A DNA stretch of 64,000 bases. Origin: Epiperipatus broadwayi (taxonomy: Eukaryota; Onychophora; Udeonychophora; Euonychophora; Peripatidae). Positions 47,985 to 59,715 of this stretch are shown piece by piece; within the stretch, counting starts at the first letter, position 1; each line of letters starts with the position of its first letter. Position numbers and translations under genes: made by a program. The notes under the pieces are model-generated. The model had not been told where the DNA came from. It ran no database searches and was given only the letters and a program-made list of their open reading frames with translations. Location: NCBI GenBank assembly GCA_028023455.1, contig JAQFVV010006839.1, positions 62,001 through 126,000 on the forward strand, in the 5' to 3' direction.

Positions 47985-48720
47985 TGAATGAATCATGTGA
48001 TCATATACATTGTATATGAAAGTAAGACAGTAGGAATAAAAGTAAATGTTAAAAAGACTAAAGTAATTTTCAATGAATTTCCTCAAAAGATGAAAATAAA
48101 GATTGATTATGATGAGTTAGAAGAAGTTAATAGCTACAAATACCTTGGTCAGATTATTACTACAGATGGAAACATAATGGATGAAATTAATTGTAGAATT
48201 AAACTTGGTTGGGGTGCTTTTGGTAGAAATAAGTTAATACTAAAAGGAAATATGTCTCTATGTTTGAAAAGGAAAATTTTTAATAAATGTGTTTTACCAG
48301 TTCTTACTTATGGATTTGAGACTTGGAAACTTAATAGAAGAGCAATACAAAGACTTCAGACCCATCCAAAAAATATGGAGAGATGCTTGTTCGGAGTAGA
48401 AGAGATCGAAAATGCAATATATAAGGGAACAAACAAGTGTTACTGACATCGTTGAAAGAATTAAAAGACTGGAATTGGGCTGGATTTTCTAGAAGAGATG
48501 ATAATAGATGGACAATTGAAATCTCAAACTGGATTCCAAGAGATTGTAAAACACCCAGAAAGTGACCATATGTGAGATGGGTGGATGAAATAAGAAAGTG
48601 TGCAGGGGTGATGCGGAGAAAAGAGGCTAGAGATCAGAGAAGATGGACTGAACTTGGAGAGACCTTTATCCTGAAATGGGTTGATAATAGTTGACAATGA
48701 TGATGATACATTGGACAGTG
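47985..48720 (+). mobile_element. RTE-type LINE reverse transcriptase C-terminal relic
   Basis: Open for 152 codons (47988-48446): VKKTKVIFNEFPQKMKIKID, VNSYKYLGQIITTDGNIMDE, KLGWGAFGRNKL, LKRKIFNKCVLPVLTYGFET. This is the post-catalytic part of RTE ORF2 (KTK, YLGQ, LGW-x-F, VLP-x-LTYG). A frameshifted tail WIPRDCK and DEIRKCAGVM follows, identical in order to 6335-6640. The catalytic domain is missing. Confidence 0.8.
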
Positions 48721-48949
48721 AAGAATAATATTAGGAACAGATTGGAAGCCTTTGAGATATGGCTGTGGAGAATAATGGGGAAAAAATCAGTTGGATGAAT
48801 AAATAATTCTTAGGCACTCATTGATTTCTAGTTCTGATGAAAAGGTATAATAAACACAAACTAATTAAATGCTGCATCTCGTCAATTACATAGAAACACC
48901 TGTACTGCATAACTTTATTTAACACTGATTCTGGCAGTGTTTTGCTGAA

Positions 48950-49250
48950 TGCTGACTAAATGAAAAATAACTGAGAAAATCAGAAAGAGAAACTGGATTG
49001 GACATATATTAAGAAAAAAATATAGTTTAATGAAAGATGTTTTGAAGGGAATGATGAGTAAAAACAAGAAGAAAGGATGGAAAAGATTGATATTGCTGGA
49101 TGATATAAGAGATGGAGGAAGAGTTATATAGAATTGAAGAATTGGGCACTGAAGAGAATGGGGTGGAGAAATGGATGGATTGATGATGTGATGACTCTGT
49201 GACAGATTACTTTTGATGATGATATGTTTGAATATGATGATGAAGACTAC
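48950..49250 (+). mobile_element. LINE ORF2 tail relic, different family
   Basis: ENQKEKLDWTYIK-like, in another frame KRNWIGHILRKKYSLMKDVL, then LDDIRDGG; corresponds to the NWIGH-x-LR...LDDL C-terminal segment of RTE/CR1-like ORF2. Stops present. Confidence 0.6.
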
Positions 49251-49409
49251 TAGTTAGTCAATAAAAAATATCGACAGGAAATAAATAAAATAAAAATTAA
49301 TGCATCATAAAAAATGACTATAGAAAATATATTAATGGAATTATGTAAATATTTGCAATCAGTTATAAAGAATTAAGGAATGAAGAGACATTATTGAAAA
49401 TAAATTTCA

Positions 49410-49775
49410 AACAGGCAAAACTCTCCAGACAGTCGTGCTACCCTGTGCCAAACAGAGTAATCAATGGATGCCAGAAGGCTTTTGCATAAAATCCCCATCT
49501 AGTGCCTACTCATCTAATATCCCCAGACTAGTTTCTGGCTTGTGGCCTTCGTCAGTGAGAGCCTTGGGTCTGAGAGCACTGCACAAGCCAGAAACTAATC
49601 TGGGGATATTGGATGAGTAGGCACTAGATGGGGATTTTATGCACAAACCTTCTGGCATCCATTGATTACTCTGTTTGACACAGGGTGGCACTACTGTATG
49701 GAGAGTTTGCATGTTTAATAACAGTTATGTGCTAGCATAAGAGATGGTGATCATGTGATGTTTAGTAGTTTAAAT
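49410..49775. repeat. Family A, near-perfect palindrome
   Basis: Two arms, 49411-49584 and 49585-49716, are inverted copies of the family A core, from AACAGGCAAAACTCTCC to the hammerhead region. They meet head to head without spacer at GCACTGCA/CAAGCC. The right end continues into the ATCATGTGATGTTTAGTAG sequence seen at other copies. Confidence 0.7.
49513..49568 (-). ncRNA. Type-I hammerhead-ribozyme-like motif, family A, core intact
   Basis: Minus strand: CUGACGA, GGC/GCC stem II with loop CACAA, GAAA, ACUAGU, C, then UGGGGAUAUUAGAU. One base is missing from the 5' side of stem I (CUCUCA), leaving a weaker helix with wobble pairs. The opposite arm of the palindrome (49585-49625) is truncated before CUGA and cannot fold. 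Confidence 0.6.
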
Positions 49776-50074
49776 AAATTTCACTTAGAATAAAACATAT
49801 AATTATTAAATATGATGCTTTTTTAATTAACAAATACCCATAAATATGGTCTGAATAGGTAGAAGCTAAAATCACTTTCTTTTTTACTTTTTTTTACAAA
49901 AGCTATTATTAATATCTCTCTGTAGAAAAAGATGTTACTTACTTTTTGGAATGTAGAATCATTTACATGCTGCCTTTTATATAATTAATAAGCGCATACA
50001 CGAATATACTTTAGTCAGTTAATTCCATTTTATGTCAATCTCGTTAATTGAATTAAATGTACCATTTACGAATT

Positions 50075-50345
50075 GCAAGGAAATCAAGTCATACATCACA
50101 TGATTTAATTTAATAAGCTTGTATGACAAAAGTTCTATAATGAGTGTTCCAATAGCTCTTAACAAGCTTTTCAGAACATCCCTATCTCCAGACCGGTTTC
50201 TAGCTTTTGGCATTCCTCAGTGAGGTGCTAGGACATCCCAGCACCTCTGAGGAATGCCAAAAGCATGAAACCGTTCTGAGAATAGGAATGTTGTGAAAAG
50301 CCTCCTACGAGCTATTGGCATGTTTATTATATAATATAACTATTT
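50075..50345. repeat. Family B, palindromic copy
   Basis: Starts with GCAAGGAAATCAAGTCATAC and ends CATGTTTATTATATAATAT. Inverted arms about 50150-50220 and 50235-50310 hold opposing hammerhead-like motifs. Confidence 0.65.
50174..50231 (-). ncRNA. Hammerhead-like motif, family B, minus arm of a palindrome
   Basis: Minus strand: CUGAGGA (variable base G), AUGC/GCUA stem II region with loop CAAAA, GAAA, perfect ACCGGU, C. Stem I is CCUCA with UGGAG, with one mismatch. The plus-strand arm (about 50247-50275) has CUGAGGA, AUGC/GCAU stem II (four pairs) and GAAA, but has lost most of the 5' side of stem I. Confidence 0.6.
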
Positions 50346-51364
50346 ACAAAGTTATTACATTATAGTTATGTCTTATAATAATAGGAATGGGTAAATCTAA
50401 ACACCCTCTGCTAGTATCTAACTAATATAACGTGTGATATTCAAATTCTGAATTGTTGACCTATGAAAATGCAAGACTCATTCCCACACACTCACACACA
50501 TGGACGCCATCTTCAGTGCATGCATATTAATATGTATATAGTTTTATTCTTTTTCTTTTTTTCATCCTGTTATTAAATTTTAGAAAATGGCTTAATGGAT
50601 TTCAGGTAATGTTGATAGCCCCCCAAAACAGGGATGTGATTGGTTAATGGAGAACAATTTAACCAAGTCACTGGCTGGGTTTGAACCTTTGGATAAACTT
50701 GTGTCACATGTCAAAACAGCTTTACCATGTAGGTGTCTTTTTTCAAGTATTAAGTGTTGTTTGCATGGTATTTGTGGTGATTTTTTTTTGTTTTCATCTT
50801 TTAAATAGTTTCTTTTTATTATTTTTTTTTTTCAATTTTTGTATTGTTTTTATTGTTTTTTTTAGTTCTGTCTTTTTTACAATGGTTTTATAGTGGTAAA
50901 GATATTAAAACTGACTTAAATCTATATCCCCCCTCCCCCTACAATTTTAATGTCAGTTTTAACCAATAGTATAGTTTAAAAATTTTGATAACTGCATGTT
51001 AATAGTAAATTTCTTATTTCTATTATGTATATATTATTCTTTAAATAAACAGATTTTTTCATTAGCCATCCTCTTTTAGTATGTATATATTTGAATATTT
51101 TCATAGATAAAAGATAAATATTCATAATTATTTGATAAGAAATTCCATTTACTGTACTTTTTTTAAAAACCTATCTTGATTAGACATATCATTATTGAAT
51201 GAAGCGTTGATCTACTCCTGTAAATATATATTCCAACTATTTACATCATCTAGAATTAATTATTAAATATCTTTAAAAAACTTTATATTTTATTTAAAGT
51301 TTTGCAAATACATTCAACTAAATTGTAATAGCACATAGGTTAGTAGAGGTAGCATTATTTTCTC

Positions 51365-51757
51365 TTCTTCGGGAGCTGCTGGCTTGACCATTGACAGAGC
51401 ATGGGAATCGAACCTAGCACTTTAGATTCATGAATATTGAATTTAAGATGATGCTGTAATCAACTAGACTATTTTGGTACCTGATCTATTTGGGAAGCAA
51501 ACCGGGGACTTTTAGATTTGTGAGTGCTTCATTAAAGATGACACTTATACTTTTCTGTCATCTTAAACCCAATATTCATGAATCTAAAAGTTCCAGATTC
51601 AATTCCCGTGCCATTACTTATTCAGGCAACAGAATAGCCTAGTTGGTTAAGGTGTCACCGTAAATTCGGTATTCATGAATCTAAAGTCCCGGTTTGATCC
51701 TCATGCTAATACCGTCAACAGTCAAGCTAGCAACACCTGTAGAAAAGAGAAGAATAA
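51365..51757. repeat. Palindrome made of tRNA-like SINE units
   Basis: Two inverted arms (51365-51555 and 51557-51757), each with two tRNA-like units. The clearest is 51633-51705 plus: TAGCCTAGTTGGTTAAGG (A box) and CCCGGTTTGATCCTC (B box). The mirror unit is GGGAATCGAACCTAGC at 51402. The segment ATTCATGAATCTAAA appears in most units. Confidence 0.65.
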
Positions 51758-53689
51758 TACAATTTGGGGAATGTTGTGTTATATACTTACTTGTGTGCCA
51801 TTATAATTAAAAAGTGATCATTACAAATTTTCAAACAAATTGGATCTGCTCTATTGTTTCATTATGTTGTTAGCTGTTTGGCCAAAAACTTGTTATGGTC
51901 AAAGTTGATAGTAGCAATCAAATAAAACAACTTTATAGAAAGAGATTAAAATATAACGGATGTTTTAGTGTGACAGCGACACACTTTCTTCAAAGATTAC
52001 TTTCTTTTAATTTGTAAGCATTTAAATAATGATACGAAGATGCCATTATATAATTAAGTATATGCACAGAAGATCTCCCAAAGAAACTTCAACTCAGGAG
52101 TCCAAATTCATTGTTACTTGATCCTTTGAAGAATGAAGATATTTCTTAAGTTCATTTCAATACTTTTTGATTCATAGCTTCGTCTTCACTCCTGAAATCT
52201 TTCTTATCTGTCTTTCACATATGATCACTGAAAATATTTTAGAATCAAGTTTAGGACATCAGTTATCCATATATTGCCGTCTTTTTTTTTTAGTTTTAAT
52301 CATATCAGTTCATTTAGCTTTAGTCTTTTAATTCTCTCCATGATGTCAGTAATAAACTTTTTGATCTGTCGTTTGACTTTCAATGTCCTTTTCTTAGTCC
52401 TAATATATGTTTCTTTACATTTTGCTGAGTAGACTACAATTTTGGATTGCTGTTTCGTTAAAAGTCCAAGTTTCAGATTCATAAGATGTAAAGGATAGAA
52501 GATTTTGTATTGAAGTCATTTCGTCTGAGTTTAATTGTACAATCAGTTTTACCTGCTACATTGTAATATATTAGATTTTTTAATTGGTTCAAAATATTTA
52601 TAATTCTTAAAACTTCAGATTCATTTTTATCAATCTTTTATAAAAAATCCATCAATTCTTTAAACTTTGTGAAATATATAATAAAATAACACCTCTTTAC
52701 TGCCACCTATAGTAATCTGGAGAAATTACTGATTACCACTTAGTGGTGCATTTAAATTTCTATTCTCAGACTGGTTTCTCACATTTGCCCTTATCAGTTA
52801 AAACTTGCACCACTTTCAAATTTTGAAATCCAAATCCTCAGTGATAAAGGCAAGAGCAATAAAACAAATAACTGTTCTTATTTTATCACATATTGTCTTA
52901 AGTTAAAGAAACAGATTTGTTATGAACATTTTTTTGGTCAGGGGAAAGAGAAGTTCCTGCAGTTAGAAAAGAATTTAGGTTACTAAAATATAGTGACTTA
53001 TCCATGATTAAATTTATATAAGCGGTTAATCAGGTTGGCTTGGGTTCAAAATCAGAAAATGTTTTGAAATTTTAGGAACTAAAGGTAATTGCTGAACGCC
53101 TGACCACATTACTTTTAGAATTTGGAGCTCAAATCCATGTTAATAAATTCAAAAGTCAGAAAATGGTCTGGGGACAAGGAAGTAACTATGCTATTGTCTG
53201 GTAATCACTGACTATCTGAAACTTATTGTAGATCAGGCTAGAATGGAGAGCTGCTTTTGTTTTATCCATTGAGTTTAGTCGTTTTGGTCTTTCATTTGTC
53301 TCTCTGCATTGCTTTTAACTGTTATCTTTTATAACATTTATTGAAATTACGAAGCATTAATTGGGAATTCATTAACCTCCTACAGCAAAATTCAAATGAC
53401 TCAAATAATCTTCACGTTTATACATTCTTTGCTTTTCATTTTATATTTACAAATTACTTCCTGTAAAGCAGCCATGAAAAAGATTTCGGAAAGATGGAAG
53501 TTGATACATCTTTATCATTTTTTATTTTCTTAGCATATAGTAATATTCTGTAACTTTAATTACATTGACTCAAATGATTTTTGTAATGTCGACTCACATT
53601 TATTGTCTTTTTTATAATTTTTCTTAATATCGTACTATAGCCATTTATTAAATTTATCCCGTCCTTTGGTTGATTTGAGTCCAAATGTT

Positions 53690-53905
53690 TCCATAAGTGA
53701 TTTAGTTGGTATGAGTTCAAAGGTTTCTGTATATGGTTTGTAACCATTAATAAGAGATAGGTCTTTAATTTTTGGTATCCAGTTTAATTTGACTCCAAAT
53801 GTTTCCATAAATGATTTGGTTAATACAAGTCCAATGGTTTCTGTAAATGACTTGTAACAATTAGTAAGAGATAGGTCTTTAATTTTTGGTATCTAGTTTT
53901 CATCT
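53690..53905. repeat. Tandem duplication, about 116-bp unit
   Basis: GAGATAGGTCTTTAATTTTT occurs at 53753 and 53869, with the preceding TTCTGTAAATGACTTGTAAC segment also duplicated (two copies and a partial third upstream). Confidence 0.7.
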
Positions 53906-54319
53906 TTTTTTTTATATATAATTATTGTGCTTCTTCATTCATCTGGTTTACTTTTATCGGAATTTTTTCCCTCACTTTTTAAACACATCTCATATATTCT
54001 GACAGTTTCTCAACTTTTTGTTTTAATGTGCAGCTGATCTCTCCATTCAGAATACTCTGCATTTTAATTGATGTTGTTCATATACAAAACACTGATTCAT
54101 TAATGATTGTTCTTCGTAGAATTTTCTGTGTTGCTGTTTAATTCAGTGGTGTAATGAGAACTTTAGAAGTAAGGATTTTTAAATCAATACCATCACTTTC
54201 AGTGCTCAAATGTCCCACGGCCTTCTGAGCAGCAAACCATTTGATTGTGTATTTTATGTTGCTGAATTATTTACATGTTGTGGTGATGCATATTTTTTTC
54301 TTCATACCTATATCTACAC

Positions 54320-54870
54320 CATCTAATGTAAGCTTTAGTAACTAATAGATGCCAGATATTAGCACTTAATAAATCCCTATCCAGTGCTGTTCTATCCCAT
54401 ATCCCCAAACTAGTTTCAAGCTTATGGCTTTCAACAGTGAGGAGCTTCGGATCTTGGAACAGTGTAACTGGATTTATCTACTAATGCACTTTCCCTCTAG
54501 CACCCATTGTTTAACCTCTATTTCACAATCAATATATCAGTCCAAATTGAAAACATAATCATTTTTAATGTAAAGCAATTTGCTTGTATCGTCATATAGA
54601 TCTGAAACCAATCCAATATTTACACATAATCATTTTAGGCTGATAATTTGATAATACAACAGAGATAAATAATGGCCACTAGAGTAAAGGTAGATCCAAA
54701 AGAGCCATTGCACTGCTCTGGGATCCAAAAGGCTTTACTGATGAAAGCCAGGAGGTTGAAACTAATCTGATAATATTGGGTAGGGCAGCAATGGATAGGG
54801 ATTTTTTTTTAAGTACTATCATCTGGCATCTATTAGTTTCTAAAGATTACAATAGGTGGCGTATTGGTGT
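54320..54870. repeat. Diverged family A element with inverted ends
   Basis: About 550 bases with inverted ends (54330-54445 and 54735-54870) matching the family A hammerhead region. The interior includes the GATCTTGGAACAGTGTAAC and TAGCACCC landmarks. It is more diverged than other copies and so probably older. Confidence 0.55.
54396..54450 (-). ncRNA. Hammerhead-like motif, diverged family A, core mutated
   Basis: Minus strand: CUGUUGA (core A changed to U), AAGC/GCUU stem II of four pairs including the closing pair, GAAA, ACUAGU, U. Stem I UCCUCA/UGGGGA is kept. A second, plus-strand copy at about 54727-54780 has CUGAUGA and GAAA but stem III ACUAAU. Confidence 0.5.
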
Positions 54871-55140
54871 GAAGAAAAAATATGCTGCTGAAAAAACAAT
54901 GAGTAAACTGAAGTAAATGTGATTGAAACGTGACCTTTTATTGGTTTTTTTATGATAATGCCTTGTTTTAGTAATCATGTTGTCCTTTTTTTTTTTTTTG
55001 GAAGGAAATATGTTTTCTTTTAAATACCAAGGATGATATTTTATATCCATAAGACTTTTAATTTCATTTCACAATTATATGTTTTATTACGATTTTTTAA
55101 ATATCTTTTTAAATGAATAATGATTGAATGGTTTTATTGT

Positions 55141-55345
55141 TCAGGGGTTCAGTTTGAGCGCCGGAGGTGACGTTGAGCTGCAATCACTACCACTGCATTA
55201 AACCATGCAGAATAAAAATAATTAAGTAAAGTTATTGCTCGGGAGTTCATAAAAAGTTCAAGCGCTGGAAATATCGGAACTGAAATCCATTTGAAGACTT
55301 TATGCTCCAAAGTCTGATGCTCTACCACTGCACCAAATCATGCAA
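55141..55345 (-). repeat. tRNA-related SINE, two units
   Basis: Minus strand of the outer unit: TGCATGATTTGGTGCAGTGG, TAGAGCATCAGACTTTGGAG, a good tRNA A box and anticodon-stem-like region. The inner unit is shorter. About 540 bases before the alsin acceptor at 55885. Confidence 0.6.
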
Positions 55346-55885
55346 GCTATTAATAGGTCTTATATAAACAATAATAATCGAACGGTTTTATTATTTGGGG
55401 GTTATTATAGAGTTTTAAATTATTTTCATATATTTTTCTGTGCTATGTTGTCATTTTTTATCTATCTATTTCATATTTATTGTCAGATTGCTACATTTTT
55501 TGTTCTTGCTATCACTACAGCCATTCTAAGTAAAATATTTTCTCAATACATAAGCTTATGCATCCGAGAATGCAGTTTTTGGATTATCTCATGCATGGGG
55601 TTGATTATAATTTGTATTATACACTATCCTTCTAGCTGAATCTTACCTGGGTAACAGAGGTGGCCCAAGTCAACGGCTTGAGAGAGTCGACTAAAATGTT
55701 AATGGTGACATCATAATAATCAGCCACATACATGGGGAAATTCAAAAACTGCATTCATTTCTTTCTCTTCTGAAAAACCTAAATTTTACTACTCCTATTC
55801 ACACACAAATATATATATAGATGCAGACATACACTTAAGTAAATTTATATCTTATAAGTCACTTAAATTATTATATATATTTTAG

Positions 55886-56141
55886 ATGCATTTATTAACA
55901 TTGAGAGCACTAATTACGGTTTCACTCTAAAAGCTCTGTTTGATTCATTCCTTCACTTGGCTCATACTGTCAGTGTTAACTGCGTCGAGCTTACACATAT
56001 TATTCAAGACATGGGAGATATTTCATCAATTCTGATGTTTGCTCATCCAGAGGAATATCTATCGGTCTTTAAGCTTTACTGCAAGAGCTTTTCCGATGCA
56101 GTGGCTATGAATGGACTGGAATATTGGATCAAATGCCTGGG
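55886..56141 (+). CDS. ALS2: Alsin exon: DH domain helices
   Basis: Exon of 256 bases: two bases completing Asp, 84 codons, then two bases (phase 2). It encodes about 85 residues including FTLKALFDSFLHLAHTV, NCVELTHIIQDMGDISS and HPEEYLSVFKLYCKSFSDAV followed by GLEYWIKCL. The spacing and pattern follow the second and third DH helices of alsin (VASRFSKLCYLIG..., [20 protein letters not shown]). Acceptor is TATATTTTAG and donor is GG/GTAAGT. Sequence identity to vertebrates is lower than in the propeller, but phase, position and helix pattern agree. The next coding exon should begin with one base completing a codon; I did not find it before 64000. Confidence 0.87.
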
Positions 56142-57065
56142 GTAAGTTGCTCTTATTTATCTATCTCACCACATATAAACCTACAGGGTTTGAACTCAGC
56201 ACTTGACTGTGGCTGGACAATTGTGTGCCAAAAGCTAGCTATCATTGTCCTTTTTTCTTCTCGTATTTTTATTTGATTACACGTTTGTTATATACATTTA
56301 TTATATATATATATTTACACCCAGTTATATTATGAATATATTAAAGAGATATAGGAGAGTATTTAAGCGCCCTCTATTAGCTCATAACTTAATTAAATAT
56401 GTTGCTGTATAATTGCCACATCTTAGAAATAAAGCAAGTGATTTTTTTAAATAGAAATAAGATTCAAACCCATTCCCATTTGTGATTAATGATGATAGGC
56501 TTGACACAGCTGATGATGGGGGTTTCTCTGAAACCATTCCTGTAAGCCTTATATAGTTTACAATTTAGAATTTAGTTATTGCATAACATTGAACTCGCAT
56601 TCATAATATACATACAATATCTTTTTATTCTTATATAAATGCTTCTTGTTCAGAACACCAATAATTTTGATTATTTAAAACCTTAAATGAATTTAAGGCT
56701 TTAAGTGATTAAAAATGTTGCTTTATGCAAGAAACATTTATATTAATGCAAGAAATTATTACAGCTTAATTATAGACTTTAATGTGTATTATAACATATA
56801 CAGACATAATGAACTGACAAAATAATCGGAACACTTATATTAGCATAGACTAACAGTTTAATTGAACAATAAAATGCTACTCTGTGGCACTTCTGAAAGT
56901 AAAGACATAGCACTTAAAACAATATGAAAATGATATGATAACAATATATTTTGCTTAGTTCGGTGCAAAATAAATTATGAACCAACAACAAAAGTCATAG
57001 GTAATATGAAATATAATTATAAAATTTCATATTAATGCTAATTTTGTTATGACTATCTAGTGTCT

Positions 57066-57130
57066 GAATATCTTAGTGCCTCACTGATGAGAGGCATTAG
57101 CTCGAAACCGTTTTGGGGATGGGGATAATT
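57066..57130 (+). ncRNA. Type-I hammerhead-ribozyme-like motif, family B, intact core, sense to alsin
   Basis: Plus strand: CUGAUGA at 57084-57090, GAG/CUC stem II, GAAA at 57104-57107, then ACCGUU (one change from self-complementary ACCGGU) and U at the cleavage position. Stem I pairs CCUCA with UGGGG. The outer helix around GAAUAUC/GAUAAUU is partly decayed. It lies in the intron after the last visible alsin exon, in the same orientation, so it would be present in the pre-mRNA. Compare the next unit 419 bases on. Confidence 0.65.
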
Positions 57131-57484
57131 TTAGATAGAGATTTTAAATGCTTTCTCTTGCAGCATTTATTGGAAAAGCTTGTTTTAAACTATTCGCATG
57201 CTCATTATATTATATTTGTAATACAAGTTTATTAAATTAAGTCACATGATGTATGACTTGATTTTCTTTATATTATAGTTTGCTGTTTAAGTCCTTTGCG
57301 ATGTTATATTGCTAAGGCTATTAATATATGATATGGTTGAAAATTATTTAGACCCATATAACTATTTTAGTTAGATAGCTGGATTTGAAGATATATAGAT
57401 GTCTAAAAAATTTCAGATTTTCTGCTTAATAGTTAAGTATTAGATAAATACTGCGCTAGAGTTGGTATTTTAGATCTAGCGTCT

Positions 57485-57548
57485 GAATATTCTAGCACCT
57501 GACTGATGAGAGACATTAGCTCAAAACCGGTTTAGGGTTGGGGATAAT
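57485..57548 (+). ncRNA. Hammerhead-like motif, family B, core mutated
   Basis: Second tandem B unit. CUGAUGA and GAG/CUC stem II are present, and ACCGGU stem III is perfect, but GAAA reads AAAA (the catalytic-core G is changed) and stem I CCUGA/UAGGG is weakened. Probably inactive. Confidence 0.6.
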
Positions 57549-59715
57549 TCTAGATAGAGATTTTAAATGTTTTCTCTTGTGGCATTTATTGGTAAAGTCT
57601 CTTTAGAGCTATTAGCATGCTCATTTTATTATATTTGTAATACAAGCTTATTAAGTTAAATCACGTGATATATGACTTGATTTTCTTTATGATTTGACTA
57701 TTGTAGAAATTAAATTCTTTTTGGCAAGCTACTGCACATGTTGTATATTATTGTCAACCAAACGACGAAGTAATTGGAAAAGATTAAAATGAAAATGTTT
57801 TGTTCAAAATATTTCATAATTTCTGACATCATATTGCATAAAAATGTAAAAACTTTTTATGGTTTTGCAGATAGAACCTTAAAGAGGGATAAGGAGAATT
57901 TATCAGGAAGTTGTCATTAGTTTCATAGACGCTAGCAAATAAATTTTAAATTATAAAAATTTAAAATGAGTTCAAATTATTAATGCCTGATTAACCATAT
58001 CTTTGGGTCTAAAATGCTGGTATAGTTTAATGTTTTTGACTATTTTAGGAATGATAAAGAAATTTACTAAGGGTAAGGAAATATAAGCTAGAATAAACTC
58101 TGGCAAAAATTAATATTTACTGAGAGAGTCTTGCCAACATTGTTAAGAGTTGTGGCTAGAGAACATAAAATCGCAATGGAAAAACTTAATTCAGCGATCT
58201 ATATACACATTAGCAATGAATATTACTGGTTTAACAAAACCATCACGAATCAGTAAAACATTATATAGGATGAAGATAGAAAGTGATTTGATTACTTATG
58301 CAGTCACAAATTAATTAAAAAAACTAGCTTTTTAAATTAATTTTTGTAATTGAAAGCAGTTTTCTTCAAACACCATTTTTTGTATCAGATTTTAAACAAT
58401 TACAAATGAAACTGGAAATTGCGTGATATTTTTGAACACTGCAATAAATATTTGAAAGTCAAATATTAATTTGTATACTTGATTCAAAAAAGTAAAACAT
58501 TGATTTTAATATTAAAAAGTTTTTATCTATTTTTATAAATAATACAAAAACTCTGTCAGATAATGAAAATTATTCTACATGTATAAAGCGTAACGCTAGT
58601 GTTCCATTGAGCATGCACTGGAATATTAACCGATCAGTTCCAATATGTCGCCATTTTGGTATATAGTACTGAAAGCGCTTGGCAAATTGTTGTTTATAAT
58701 TAATGTTTTTTGAAATTTGGCTGCTCTGTTTATCACACTTTATTCGTGTAGGATAATTATCTATTTCTATGCATAAATTAATTAGTATTTATTATTATTA
58801 TTTCAGGATTTACTATTAAATATGTCTATGCTTGTGTGTATGTGTATGTATGTAATGGTGGTGAATCTGGGTTAAAAAAAATTATCCCTATAATCTATTA
58901 TATAAATTCCATTTTTTGTATTAATATTTTTCAAGTTATTGTTTTTTAATTCATGTCTCTCTTGAAGACTGGTGATCCTGTTTGAAATTATCCCATTTCT
59001 ATGATATTTAATTCATTACCAAAGTATATAATGTTTGTAAAAGATCGGTAATCAAAGAAGAGAGCAACCAGCGTTAAGATGGATGGACTCCATTTTTATA
59101 ATAATAATTGGGCCCTACTAGCGTAAATAATGAAAACACTCTTTTTTATGCACTTTATATAATGCAACATTTTATCAACTGTTCAACAATTTTACTTGGA
59201 ATTGTAATATACACAATATATTTGTAAATATAAATACCATACATACCAGTTTGAAAAACCAAACACATGATGCTACCTATGTGGTCAGCATTTGTCAAAG
59301 CCAATCTGATCTGATCTAATAATAATACGAAGTAAAATTCCAAACAGTTTTCTGTTAATTACACTGAATTTAAATTTCAAATAATTTACAAAATTATTGC
59401 ACATTAAAATCATATGATACTATTTTCAACCTTCTTATACACTTAACAATACTATTTTTTACACCCAAACTTTACTCTTACAGTTTCGACTGTCTTGCAG
59501 TCATCATCAGAGCTACAATATCCAAATATATAATCATACAATTAATACATTATATTTATATACAATCAATAACATATATCTTAGCCTGACCATTATAAAT
59601 AATCATTTTCCATTTTATTATTCTACTCTTAACTAATTTTATTTTCTTATTTATAGTATTTTATTACTAAATTATTCTAAAGCTCTAATGATGACTGCTG
59701 GACAGTCAAAACTGT

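Larger units (their letters stand above)
41671..55885 (+). other. Alsin intron after exon 41499-41670 (14.2 kb)
   Basis: GTAAAT to TATTTTAG intron of 14215 bases, the longest seen. Contents listed separately: family D (42776-43292), LINE tail (44222-44760), tandem family A (44811-45745), two Penelope-like pieces (45850-46760, 47022-47925), RTE reverse transcriptase remnant (47985-48720), a second LINE tail (48950-49250), palindromic A (49410-49775) and B (50075-50345), an inverted tRNA-like repeat (51365-51757), a tandem duplication (53690-53905), a diverged A element (54320-54870) and SINEs (55141-55345). I see nothing assignable in 41700-42770, 43300-44200, 50380-51350, 51770-53680 and 53910-54310. 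Confidence 0.85.
12387..56141 (+). other. ALS2: Alsin (ALS2) gene, partial: seven internal coding exons
   Basis: Span of the visible part of the only cellular gene recognised. The spliced product reads through all seven exons without a stop: 1 base, 870 codons and 2 bases. Every intron starts with GT and ends with AG, and the phases agree (2/0/0/2/0/1/2 at exon ends). Order of parts: four RCC1 blades, a Cys-rich patch, a long Ser/Glu/Thr-rich insertion, three further RCC1 blades, then the start of a DH domain. This is the architecture of alsin, where the RCC1-like propeller precedes DH-PH, MORN repeats and a VPS9 domain. Alsin activates Rab5 (VPS9) and binds Rac1 on endosomes; that role is family knowledge. 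Human alsin is about 1657 residues, so roughly half is here. The start-codon exon and the C-terminal half lie outside or were not found. The gene assignment is firm, and the exact ends are unknown. Confidence 0.93.
57010..57690 (+). repeat. Family B, tandem units
   Basis: Units repeat with 419 bases spacing (ATTTTAAATG at 57141 and 57560). Landmarks are CTCATTATATTATATTTGTA and CATGATGTATGACTTGATTT. The latter also occurs at the 11570-12335 and 50075-50345 copies. One intact-core and one mutated hammerhead-like motif. Confidence 0.7.

Noticed and set aside
55340-55639. 99-codon hydrophobic open frame
   Set aside because: It starts inside a SINE and runs through AT-rich intron. Its composition is what T-rich sequence gives by chance and there is no recognisable domain.
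58036-58080. Possible short exon between TTTTAG and GTAAGG
   Set aside because: In the required phase it stops after a few codons, and the open phase does not fit the upstream donor. No resemblance to the alsin DH domain.
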